Shown here: piece by piece, positions 7,934 through 14,102 of the stretch
Layout of the letters: each line of letters starts with the position of its first letter
Position numbering within the stretch: the first letter of the stretch is position 1
Source: an uncultured Bacteroidales bacterium
GTDB lineage: Bacteria; Bacteroidota; Bacteroidia; Bacteroidales; Paludibacteraceae
Reading direction: 5' to 3'
Assembly: GCA_934716995.1 (NCBI GenBank)
Contig: CAKUYO010000017.1
Location: 1 to 47,909 of the forward strand
DNA: 47,909 nt
Made by a program: the position numbers and the translations under genes
Notes under the pieces: generated by a model
Databases searched by the model: none
Told to the model about the DNA's origin: nothing
What the model saw: the letters and a program-made list of their open reading frames with translations, nothing else

Positions 7934-9032
7934 CCTTCGTCTCTCCCTCCTCTTTCGCCTGTCCGCCTGCGGGGGGCAGCGGCTTTATCTCCACGCGTTT
8001 GTACTTCTTCTGACGCTGCTGCCAACGCTCACGCGCATACTGCTGCATGTCGATGATGTCGTCGCTCTCGTCTATGATCTCCATACCGAAGATCGTCTCT
8101 ATGATGTCCTCCAGGGTCAGAATACCTTGGAAGCACCCGTACTCGTCTATCACCAGGGCGATCTGCGATTTCTGCTTGAGCATCGCGTCGAAGATCTCGC
8201 CCAATGATTTGTTCTCGTCGAACGACGGCAGCGAGCGTTTGATCGAACCGAGCGTTACCTGGAAATGGTCTTCCGCCAGGTCTTCCAGCGCGTCGTCCCG
8301 CAGCACGTAACCCGTGATAAACTCCGGCGCGTCCTCGTTGTAAACCGGTATGCGCGAGAAATGGTCGTATTCGTCCGACTCGTAGTACTCGCGCAGCGTC
8401 ATCGTCTCCGGTGCCGTCTTCGCTACCACACGCGGCGTCATCACATCCGATGCCTTGATGCTGTCCAAGCGCATCACGTTGCCGATGATCTTGTTCTCGT
8501 CTTTCTCTATCACACCCTCTTCTTCGCCTACGTTCACCATCGCCAGCACCTCCTCGCGCGATACCGTCGCCTCATCGCCGTCGTGCTTGAAGATCATCGT
8601 TATCCACTTGATAAACAGCACACAAGGGTACATCACCACCACCAGCACCTGTATCGTCCGGGCGGTGAAACCCATCAGCGATTTCCAGTAGGTCGTGCCG
8701 ATTGTCTTCGGGATGATCTCCGAGAAAACCAGTATCAGTACCGTCGTTATCGCGCTCACCAACCCGAACCATTGCGAACCGAAGATGATATTCGCCTGCT
8801 GACCCACGCCGGCGGCGCCTATCGTGTTGGCTATCGTGTTGAGCGACAGTATGGCGGCAAGCGGACGCTCCGTCTCCGTCTTGTAACGCTTCATCAGCGT
8901 GGCGGGTTTGTAGCCCTCGTCCTCACGCATCGTGATGTAACTCAGCGTGGTCGTCATCAGTATGGATTCAAGCAGAGAGCAGAGAAATGACACTGCCATT
9001 GCTGACAGCAAGAATGTAATTAATAAGCCCAT
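7917..9032 (-). CDS. CNNM/CBS-pair membrane protein (hemolysin C-like)
   Basis: The 371-residue protein has an N-terminal CNNM (DUF21) membrane domain (about 1-170) with MRE, LNTIANTIGAAGVG and the signature FSEIIPKTIG, followed by a CBS pair (about 195-320, DVMTPRVV then GILTLEDIIETIFG). It ends in a charged tail and lacks the C-terminal CorC_HlyC domain of longer family members. Relatives are Mg2+ or other cation transporters or regulators in the inner membrane. It is the first gene of a unit with smpB. Confidence 0.9.
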   Translation of the reverse strand: MGLLITFLLSAMAVSFLCSLLESILMTTTLSYITMREDEGYKPATLMKRYKTETERPLAAILSLNTIANTIGAAGVGQQANIIFGSQWFGLVSAITTVLILVFSEIIPKTIGTTYWKSLMGFTARTIQVLVVVMYPCVLFIKWITMIFKHDGDEATVSREEVLAMVNVGEEEGVIEKDENKIIGNVMRLDSIKASDVMTPRVVAKTAPETMTLREYYESDEYDHFSRIPVYNEDAPEFITGYVLRDDALEDLAEDHFQVTLGSIKRSLPSFDENKSLGEIFDAMLKQKSQIALVIDEYGCFQGILTLEDIIETIFGMEIIDESDDIIDMQQYARERWQQRQKKYKRVEIKPLPPAGGQAKEEGETKDETKE

Positions 9033-9048
9033 ATATAGAATTTAGACC

Positions 9049-9081
9049 GCAAAATTACTACAAAATTTGCACATCTCCAAA
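9049..9081 (-). promoter_or_regulatory. Promoter for CNNM gene-smpB
   Basis: Minus-strand TAATTTTGC (9049-9057) with TTTG 20 bases upstream (9078-9081). It interleaves with the oppositely directed promoter at 9066-9098. Confidence 0.82.
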
Positions 9082-9098
9082 AAAAGCAGTACTTTTGC
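9066..9098 (+). promoter_or_regulatory. Promoter for DUF5606 gene-NIF3
   Basis: TTTG (9066-9069), a 20-base spacer and TACTTTTGC (9090-9098). The two divergent promoters share bases 9066-9081, so polymerase cannot readily occupy both. Confidence 0.85.
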
Positions 9099-9104
9099 CC
9101 CACT

Positions 9105-9180
9105 TTCAACTATAAACTCATAAACTTATCAACTCATAAACTAAAAACTCTTCTCTCAACTCTCAACTCTCAACTATAAA
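9105..9180. repeat. Simple repeats forming the leader of the DUF5606 gene
   Basis: The leader between promoter and start codon consists of CAACTATAAACTCATAAAC-type units followed by three CTCTCAA units. It is guanine-free over long stretches and therefore probably unstructured. Confidence 0.7.
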
Positions 9181-9185
9181 AAACT

Positions 9186-9722
9186 ATGCTCAACAATATC
9201 CTCTCCATCACCGGCAAACCCGGTCTGTATAAGTTGGTCAGCCGCGGCAACAACATGCTTATCGTTGAATCCCTCCTCGACGGCAAACGTACGCCTACCT
9301 ATGCACGCGACAAGATCGTCGCCCTCAGCGAGGTGTCTATGTACACTACCGGCGACGACGTCAGCCTGAGCAGCGTGCTCACAAGCGTCGGAACCAAAGA
9401 GGGCTTGAAACCCGCTTCCATCGACGCCAAGAAAGCCGACAACGACACGCTCCGTGCGTGGTTCGACTCCGTGCTGCCCGACTGGGACCGCGACCGCGTC
9501 TATCCCTCCGACATACGCAAACTCATCCAGTGGTACAATATCCTCGTCAATGCCGGTATCACCGACTTTGCCATCGAGGACGAAGCCGCCTCGGACGAAG
9601 CCGCTCCCGTAGAGGCACCCAAAGCCGAGGAGAAGAAACCTGCCGCCAAGAAAGCGCAGGTCAAAACACAGAAATCCGCAGCCGCCTCCGTCAAGACAGG
9701 CGTAGGCGCACGCAAAGGTTGA
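9186..9722 (+). CDS. DUF5606 domain protein
   Basis: The 178-residue protein starts ILSITGKPGLYKLVSRGNNM and continues with VESLLDGKRTPTYARDKIV and a segment AWFDSVLPDWDRDRVYPSDI, the pattern of the Bacteroidota-specific DUF5606 family, whose function is unknown to me. After about residue 130 it turns into an Ala/Lys/Glu-rich low-complexity tail. Its stop codon overlaps the start of the NIF3-family gene as TTGA. The strong promoter and conserved position suggest a constitutive housekeeping role (inference). Confidence 0.87.
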   Translation: MLNNILSITGKPGLYKLVSRGNNMLIVESLLDGKRTPTYARDKIVALSEVSMYTTGDDVSLSSVLTSVGTKEGLKPASIDAKKADNDTLRAWFDSVLPDWDRDRVYPSDIRKLIQWYNILVNAGITDFAIEDEAASDEAAPVEAPKAEEKKPAAKKAQVKTQKSAAASVKTGVGARKG

Positions 9723-10492
9723 TCCTAAAGGACATCATCGATATCATAGAATCTGCGGCTCCCTTGAGTTACCAGGAAAGTTGGGACAACTCGGGTATGC
9801 AGGTGGGTAACACAGCGACGGACATCACCGCCGCCCTGCTGACGACAGACATTACAGAGTCGGTCGTCAGCGAAGCCGTTGCCCGGGGCTGCAACCTCAT
9901 CATCAGCCACCATCCCCTCCTCTTCCACGGTCTGAAACACATCTGCGGGCTTACCCCGCAGGAGCGGTGCGTCTCGCTCGCCATCCGCCACGGTATCGCT
10001 GTCTATTCGAGCCATACCGCTATGGATTCCGTCCTCCACGGCGTCAGCGGACGCATGGCGGACACCCTCGGCGTGCGCGACTACCGTATCCTCGTGCCGT
10101 CCGCTCCCGGGGCGGACTACGGTCTCGGCGTCATCGGCTCGCTCCCCGAACCGATGCCTTATGCCGCTTTCCTGCAACGGGTCAAAGACCGTTTCGGAGC
10201 CACCTATGTGCGCTATACCGAACCGGCAACCGACCCCGTGCAGCGTATCGCCATGTGCGGCGGTGCGGGCGCAGAGTTCGCCGGAGAGGCGATCCGTCAG
10301 GGCGCGGATGTCTATCTCACCGCCGACTGCAAATACCACGACATGCAAGACGCCTCGGGGCGCATCGCCCTCGTGGACATCGACCACTGGGTCAGCGAAC
10401 ACTTCACCCGCAACATCTTCCAAGACCTCCTGCAAGACAAAGTTACGACCTATATATCAGAGACAGACTGCACCCCGATACATATCCTGTAA
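9719..10492 (+). CDS. NIF3/YbgI-family dinuclear metal protein (DUF34)
   Basis: Homology begins at LILKDIIDIIESAAPLSYQE, and the only suitable initiator is TTG 9719, which overlaps the preceding TGA stop as TTGA; the much longer open frame upstream is the shadow of DUF5606. The 257-residue protein carries the family's metal ligands: NLIISHHPLLFHG, SSHTAMDS, TADCKYHDM and DIDHWVSEH. NIF3 proteins bind two metals and were long annotated as GTP cyclohydrolase I type 2, but their physiological role is unsettled. The zinc-ribbon protein downstream is its usual neighbour in Bacteroidota. Confidence 0.92.
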   Translation: MILKDIIDIIESAAPLSYQESWDNSGMQVGNTATDITAALLTTDITESVVSEAVARGCNLIISHHPLLFHGLKHICGLTPQERCVSLAIRHGIAVYSSHTAMDSVLHGVSGRMADTLGVRDYRILVPSAPGADYGLGVIGSLPEPMPYAAFLQRVKDRFGATYVRYTEPATDPVQRIAMCGGAGAEFAGEAIRQGADVYLTADCKYHDMQDASGRIALVDIDHWVSEHFTRNIFQDLLQDKVTTYISETDCTPIHIL

Positions 10493-10494
10493 CC

Positions 10495-10556
10495 CCAAAG
10501 CGCAAAAAGCGCGGGGCGTGTTGCCCCGCAAGACAGGTTTTGTAGGTTTTGTTTTA
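10495..10556 (+). repeat. Interspersed repeat J, short copy 2
   Basis: Contains the palindrome GCGGGGCGTGTTGCCCCGC and the conserved end CCCGCAAGACAGGTTTTG followed by TAGGTTTTGTTTTA. Compared with 3151-3238 the central GCAACGCGCAGT part is missing. Confidence 0.75.
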
Positions 10557-10590
10557 ATTTAATGTCCGTTATATATACGCACATAATCCC

Positions 10591-10682
10591 ACTTTGCCGC
10601 CGTAGGCGATAAGATTTAAGGCAATTTATAGACAAAAAGACAAAAGATTTATTTAGATTTCTTGCCGCTTGCGGCAAAGGAG
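10591..10682 (-). repeat. Interspersed repeat K, copy 1
   Basis: An element of about 90 bases bounded by GCCGC/GCGGC hairpin-like ends, with internal AAATCTTATCGCC, AATTGCC and AAGAAATCTAAATAAATC (reading the minus strand). Copies in the opposite orientation lie at 31661-31750 and 35848-35940. Confidence 0.82.
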
Positions 10683-10717
10683 TTTTTATACTGACTATAC
10701 AAAAATACATAAAATAT

Positions 10718-11467
10718 ATGGCTACGAAACAAGAACAAGAAATGACCGTGGAGGAGAAACTCAAAGCCCTCTACGAACTCCAGCAAGTCGATTCGCGCAT
10801 CGACGAACTCCGCACACTCGCCGGCGAACTGCCGCAGGAAGTAAAGGACATGGGCGACGAGATCGAAGGTCTCAAAACACGTCTCCAGAACATCGAGGAC
10901 AGCATCAAAGAGTGCGAGACACAGATCTCCGACTACCGCGTGCGCTCCGAGAACGCCAACGCCTCCATCGCACGCTACCAGGAGCAGCAGAAGAGCGTCC
11001 GCAACAACCGAGAGTTCGACAACCTCAACAAGGAGATCGAGTACCAGCAACTCGACATCGAACTCTGCCAGAAGAAGATCCACAACTTCACCGACGAACT
11101 CGAAGCACGACGCGCCGAGAAAGAAAAGACCGTCTCCGACATCGAGGACAAGACCGTCGATCTCAACCAGAAAAAGAGCGAACTCGACTCCATCCTCGCC
11201 GAGACCAAAGCCGAGACCGAAGCGCTCATGATCCGCTCCGCCGAACTCGAACAGACCATCGACGAGCGTCTCCTCGCCGCTTTCAAGCGTATCCGCAAGA
11301 ACGCACACAACGGTCTGGCGGTCGTCAAGGTAGAGCGCGACAGTTGCGGCGGCTGCCACAGCAAGATCCCCGCACAGCGTCAGTTGGATATCCGCCAGCG
11401 CAAGAAAATCATCGTGTGCGAGTTCTGCGGACGTATCCTCGTCGATCAAGAGATGGGAGAGGAATAA
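10718..11467 (+). CDS. Coiled-coil protein with C4-type zinc ribbon (COG1579 type)
   Basis: Residues about 10-190 form a long, strongly charged antiparallel coiled coil. The C-terminal part has CGGCHSKIPAQ (C210, C213) and a second CxxC in VCEFCGR, making a four-cysteine zinc ribbon. This is the COG1579 protein usually found beside NIF3; a nucleic-acid-binding role has been proposed for relatives, but none is shown here. The length, 249 residues, is normal. The gene is separated from the NIF3 gene by two interspersed repeats. Confidence 0.9.
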   Translation: MATKQEQEMTVEEKLKALYELQQVDSRIDELRTLAGELPQEVKDMGDEIEGLKTRLQNIEDSIKECETQISDYRVRSENANASIARYQEQQKSVRNNREFDNLNKEIEYQQLDIELCQKKIHNFTDELEARRAEKEKTVSDIEDKTVDLNQKKSELDSILAETKAETEALMIRSAELEQTIDERLLAAFKRIRKNAHNGLAVVKVERDSCGGCHSKIPAQRQLDIRQRKKIIVCEFCGRILVDQEMGEE

Positions 11468-11519
11468 GAGCAATTTGTAAATTTGTAAGTGTGTAAATTT
11501 GTAAATTGTATGCACTGTC
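11468..11519. repeat. TTTGTAAATTTG repeat tract
   Basis: The 3' flank of the zinc-ribbon gene is AATTTGTAAATTTGTAAG followed by TGTGTAAATTTGTAAATTG. The same string, including the variant GTAAGTGTGTAAATT, recurs after tgt at 45373-45410. The complementary tract on the other side forms the 3' end of the lipoprotein gene at 11520. Confidence 0.75.
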
Positions 11520-12095
11520 TCATTTACAAATTTTCCAATTTACAAATTTACACATTTTCAGTATCAGCCAGAGGCAGATACTGAAAATCGCCGCTCCGCC
11601 TGCCCAAGCGAGCCCTTTTACCGCCCGGGGAACATACCTCTCGGGCGGTAACTGTATCCGTACCTCCCGATCCTGATAAACCGTGTCGGTGCGGGTAACC
11701 ACCCTCTCCCGCCATTCGGTATGCCACCGCTCAATGCGGGGAGATGCCGTGTGTGGGGACGACGCGTCCCGCGTCGTCATAGACAGCATAGGCATACCCG
11801 TATCGGTGTCAACCGATGACGACGCGGGACGCGTCGTCCCCATACAACACCCCTCTCCATTATGCATTGTGCATTGTGCATTGTGCATTCCCACATACAC
11901 CACCACGCTGTCCCGCACATAGTGGTACGTGCTATCCTGCCATGCCCTTGCTGCCATCCTGTTCTCCGCTCTGCACTCTCCCCCTTTGAAGGGGGAGACG
12001 GAGGGGGTCTTGCATCCGCTCGTGAGCAGGACAAGGCACACCATACAGAGGGGCAGGTGCCTTGGGGTCGATGATTTCCAGATAGATCGTTTCAT
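11520..12095 (-). CDS. Repeat-mosaic lipoprotein with C-terminal TM helix (spanin-like layout)
   Basis: The 191-residue product has a signal ending in lipobox LTSGC (C28) and a single TM helix at about 161-180. The core (116-158) is charged and lies before the helix. A large share is encoded by interspersed repeats: residues 30-43 by a CCCCCTT palindrome, 69-82 by GCATTGT heptads, 84-115 by an inverted-repeat element, and the last residues KFVNWKICK by TTTGTAAA units. A later start at M18 is possible. It overlaps the DUF5675 frame by 164 bases. Position after holin-like and lysozyme-like genes suggests an envelope or lysis role, but homology is not recognised. Confidence 0.62.
   Translation of the reverse strand: MKRSIWKSSTPRHLPLCMVCLVLLTSGCKTPSVSPFKGGECRAENRMAARAWQDSTYHYVRDSVVVYVGMHNAQCTMHNGEGCCMGTTRPASSSVDTDTGMPMLSMTTRDASSPHTASPRIERWHTEWRERVVTRTDTVYQDREVRIQLPPERYVPRAVKGLAWAGGAAIFSICLWLILKMCKFVNWKICK
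11755..11841. repeat. 87-bp element with perfect 24-bp inverted-repeat arms
   Basis: The left arm (11755-11778, begins GGGGACGACGCGTCC) is the exact reverse complement of the right arm (11818-11841, ends GCGTCGTCCCC). Each arm is itself a hairpin (GACGACGCG with CGCGTCGTC). An identical arm occurs alone at 30162-30185. The element lies in frame inside the lipoprotein gene. Confidence 0.88.
11858..11890. repeat. GCATTGT heptad array inside lipoprotein gene
   Basis: ATTATGCATTGTGCATTGTG followed by another GCATTGT unit. Three heptads equal 21 bases, so an array of this size can keep the reading frame. It encodes MHNAQCTMHN on the minus strand, the same peptide type seen in the glycogen synthase. 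Confidence 0.75.
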
Positions 12096-12426
12096 GTCGT
12101 TGTTGGGCTTTGAGTAATGTCTCCGTCAGTTGCTTCTCTGTCTCCCGCGAGGGTACGAGGATACAGCCGGCGGAGTGCTCGGGGCGGATGCCTACGTGGA
12201 ACCGTATCCCCGACCGCCCCGGTACGCTGTTCACTATCGGAAGCAGCCTCTTGAACCGCGGCGACATCGTTACGCTCACCGTGTACCACAGCGCCGGTAT
12301 CTCCACGCCGCGGCGTTCCAGCACCTCTGTCCATAGCACACCGTCAAGGTACAGTTCGCCGCATATGGCATTGCCTTGCGGCTGCTTGCGTATCAGTTTC
12401 AAAATCATAATCAAAATCATTTCCAA
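11932..12426 (-). CDS. DUF5675 family lysozyme-like protein
   Basis: Conserved features include GNAICGELYLDGVLWTEVLE, the segment VSVTMSPRFKRLLPIV, GIRFHVGIRPEHSAGCILV (His, Cys) and a C-terminal helix ending YLEII. This matches DUF5675, a family near phage-type endolysin genes in Bacteroidota, suspected to act on peptidoglycan. The conserved part ends near residue 122; the remaining 42 residues overlap the lipoprotein signal region and a repeat palindrome, so they are probably a later extension. It lies downstream of a 2-TM holin-like gene. Confidence 0.75.
   Translation of the reverse strand: MEMILIMILKLIRKQPQGNAICGELYLDGVLWTEVLERRGVEIPALWYTVSVTMSPRFKRLLPIVNSVPGRSGIRFHVGIRPEHSAGCILVPSRETEKQLTETLLKAQQRHETIYLEIIDPKAPAPLYGVPCPAHERMQDPLRLPLQRGRVQSGEQDGSKGMAG
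11978..11997. repeat. CTCCCCCTTTGAAGGGGGAG palindrome
   Basis: A perfect 20-base palindrome lies just behind the lipobox codons of the lipoprotein gene and also within the C-terminal extension of the overlapping DUF5675 frame. Confidence 0.8.
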
Positions 12427-12469
12427 TTAGCCTTATTAGTCCTTAATGACCTTAAAGTCCTTAAGGTCT

Positions 12470-12658
12470 TTATTTCCGGTACCGGTAGTGGTAGTCAATC
12501 CCCACGAGGCTGCCTGCAAACGTCAGTATCTCGCCGAAGGCGACCAGCACGGAAGAATGTATCACTCCGGCAGGCGGGAGGGCTATCCCCGCCGTGAGCA
12601 ATGCGCACCCGAAGATGCACATCGCCACGGCAAGGAGCAACTGCCTGTCAGGCGGCAT
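12470..12658 (-). CDS. Small two-TM protein, holin-like
   Basis: I start at ATG 12658 (MPPDRQLLLAVAMCIFGCAL), giving 62 residues; the longer frame upstream is arginine/proline-rich out-of-frame sequence. There are two hydrophobic helices (7-28 and 33-52) separated by a short polar turn, then GIDYHYRYRK with a basic end. The start overlaps the stop of the preceding gene by 11 bases. The size and topology are those of phage holins and of small membrane proteins that precede lysozyme/amidase genes in Bacteroidales. Function is inferred from position. Confidence 0.72.
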   Translation of the reverse strand: MPPDRQLLLAVAMCIFGCALLTAGIALPPAGVIHSSVLVAFGEILTFAGSLVGIDYHYRYRK

Positions 12659-12953
12659 ACACTTGCGAGAACACGTAGCCATACAGCGTCTTGTATTTGC
12701 TCTGTTTGCGGAACGCGGCGAGGTCGGTAGCCTGCTGGCTTGCGTCCGCCATACGTACGCGGGCGGCTTTGACGGCAGCGGAGAACTTCTGCTGCGCCTC
12801 GGTCTGCGCCTCGGTGGGTGCGGCTGCGGATGCGCTGAACGATTGGGTGAACTTGCAACCGGTCTCTTTGCGCAGCGCAAAACCCACCGAGTGCGTTTTC
12901 TTTACTTTCCCGTGCAATGCCTCTACGGGATAGGCGTAATCTACTTTTGCCAT
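12648..12953 (-). CDS. Small basic protein of unknown function, paralogue A
   Basis: The 101-residue protein begins MAKVDYAYPVEALHGKVKKT and ends AAFRKQSKYKTLYGYVFSQV. It is paralogous to the next upstream gene (13040-13348): both share MAK, LHGKV and the C-terminal FRKQ-YKTL-GYVFS-YA block, with a variable Ala-rich middle. No known domain is recognised; the basic, tyrosine-rich ends could bind nucleic acid (inference). A TTTGTAAA-type tract fills its leader (12963-12995). Confidence 0.75.
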   Translation of the reverse strand: MAKVDYAYPVEALHGKVKKTHSVGFALRKETGCKFTQSFSASAAAPTEAQTEAQQKFSAAVKAARVRMADASQQATDLAAFRKQSKYKTLYGYVFSQVYAA

Positions 12954-12959
12954 AGTTTT

Positions 12960-12995
12960 TAATTAATTTGTAAATTGGAAAATTTGTAAATGCCT
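12960..12995. repeat. TTTGTAAATTGG tract in leader of small basic protein A
   Basis: On the coding (minus) strand the leader reads ATTTACAAATTTTCCAATTT then ACAAATTAATT, just before the ATG. It is nearly free of guanine. Confidence 0.65.
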
Positions 12996-13039
12996 GTTCG
13001 GGCAACATCGCGACCGCGCGTTTTTGCCCGCCTCCGCCC

Positions 13040-13348
13040 TTACGCACCCTGCGCGTACAGTACAGAGAATACATACCCTCTGAGGGTCTTGTAGCGGTTT
13101 TGTTTGCGGAACGCCGCCGCGTACTTCGATGCCTCCGTCGGGCTCGCCAGCGCCGTTTTTACTTTGCTGCTCACACTACCGAATTTCGTGCGCATCGCCA
13201 TCTCGTTTTCGCTCGGAGCACTCGTGCGCGGATTGCATATCTTACCCGTGTAACGGGTACCGTTGCGCTCCGCAAAATACACATCGCTGTGCCCGCATAC
13301 TTTCCCGTGCAACGATTGCAGCAAATCCATCGGAACATACTTTGCCAT
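13040..13348 (-). CDS. Small basic protein of unknown function, paralogue B
   Basis: I start at ATG 13348 (MAKYVPMDLLQSLHGKVCGH) because homology with paralogue A begins there; the open frame continues upstream only through repeat sequence that precedes the likely transcription start. The 102-residue product has a conserved C-terminal block AAFRKQNRYKTLRGYVFSVL. It is the first gene of a run with paralogue A, the holin-like gene, DUF5675 and the lipoprotein. The family is not recognised. Confidence 0.75.
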   Translation of the reverse strand: MAKYVPMDLLQSLHGKVCGHSDVYFAERNGTRYTGKICNPRTSAPSENEMAMRTKFGSVSSKVKTALASPTEASKYAAAFRKQNRYKTLRGYVFSVLYAQGA

Positions 13349-13357
13349 AAAATAAAA

Positions 13358-13500
13358 CAATTTGTAAATTAGTAAATTTGTAAAATACCTTCTTCGGGGC
13401 ATATCCTTATTGTCCTTAAAGTCCTTAAAGTCCTTAAAGTCCTTATTGTCCTTAAAGACCTTAAAGACCTTAAAGACCTTAACAGTCCTTACTGCCCCTA
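13358..13500. repeat. TTTGTAAA tract and CCTTAAAG tandem array
   Basis: Bases 13358-13388 carry AATTTGTAAATTAGTAAATT. Bases 13405-13490 carry eight or more 11-base units of CCTTAAAGTCC type with a CCTTATTGTCC variant. A shorter CCTTAAAGTCC run is at 12440-12470. The array lies in the leader of paralogue B. Confidence 0.8.
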
Positions 13501-13516
13501 TCCTTCGAAAGACAAT

Positions 13517-13525
13517 GCAAAGATA
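13517..13525 (-). promoter_or_regulatory. Candidate -7 element for the small-protein/lysis-like genes
   Basis: Minus-strand TATCTTTGC is a perfect -7 element, but no TTTG sits 20 bases upstream, so the -33 match is weak. It overlaps the region just after the end of the 61-residue HTH-like gene. Confidence 0.5.
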
Positions 13526-13527
13526 CA

Positions 13528-13713
13528 TCATTTTCGCCCCTTTTGTTGCGCATAGTGCGCAATCACACGCCGTATATGGCTCTCCGACAGCCAAAACCGT
13601 TCCCCCGTCTCGGCATACGCCCGCATAAACGGCATACCCTGCCGTATCAGTCCGTAATAAGTCTCGCAAATCGCCTTGTTGCGTCGCTCTATCTTATAAG
13701 TATCTCTGTTCAT
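13528..13713 (-). CDS. Small HTH-like protein (61 residues)
   Basis: The sequence runs MNRDTYKIERRNKAICETYY with a C-terminal helix-turn-helix-like segment FWLSESHIRRVIAHYAQQKG. It is strongly basic. Similar short proteins accompany VapE-type genes in Bacteroidales as far as I recall. It probably binds DNA, but neither partner nor target can be told. Its leader is an AATTCATAATTCATC repeat array. Confidence 0.65.
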   Translation of the reverse strand: MNRDTYKIERRNKAICETYYGLIRQGMPFMRAYAETGERFWLSESHIRRVIAHYAQQKGRK

Positions 13714-14102
13714 AATTCATCATTCATAATTCATCATTCATAATTCATAATTCATCATTCATAATTCATCATTCATAATTAAAAAGTCCTGTGGATGTCC
13801 TGTGGATGTCCTGTGGATAGCCTTTTTGTGCCGCTCCCGCCCTTCGGCTATTGCAGGGCGATGTTATCGCCCGCCCTCAAACAGCGGTGTCTCCGTCGCG
13901 GGCTTGCCAAGCCCGCTTTCCCCGCCGTCCCCGCCGCTGCCGTATTCGGCAGCCCATCCTGCCCCGGTGGTGTCTCCGTCTGCCGCTTGACAAGCGGCAG
14001 ACTTGGCGGGTAGGGCGGGTAGGGTAACTACCTTTGTAAACTCTATATACCCGTCCGCGCACGCATAGGTATATATACAAACAACTACTTACCCTACCCC
14101 AC
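13714..14102. repeat. 389-bp repeat- and hairpin-rich spacer downstream of vapE-like gene
   Basis: Bases 13714-13782 form an AATTCATAATTCATC tandem array. Bases 13788-13820 hold three GTCCTGTGGAT units. Three palindromes follow: 13898-13916 (GCGGGCTTGCCAAGCCCGC), 13936-13953 (GCTGCCGTATTCGGCAGC) and 13980-14000 (CTGCCGCTTG with CAAGCGGCAG), two of them preceded by GGTGTCTCCGTC. Bases 14004-14028 (GGCGGGTAGGGCGGGTAGGG) are roughly complementary to 14088-14112. A TACCTTTG at 14029-14036 on the plus strand lacks a good -33. I see no gene. Confidence 0.8.

Noticed and set aside
13405..13500. CRISPR array
   Set aside because: Units are direct 11-mers with no unique spacers and no cas genes are nearby.
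13349..13669. N-terminal extension of small protein B with KDFKDFKD repeats
   Set aside because: It only translates the CCTTAAAG array, and its ATG candidates lie upstream of the likely transcription start; paralogue A begins at MAK.
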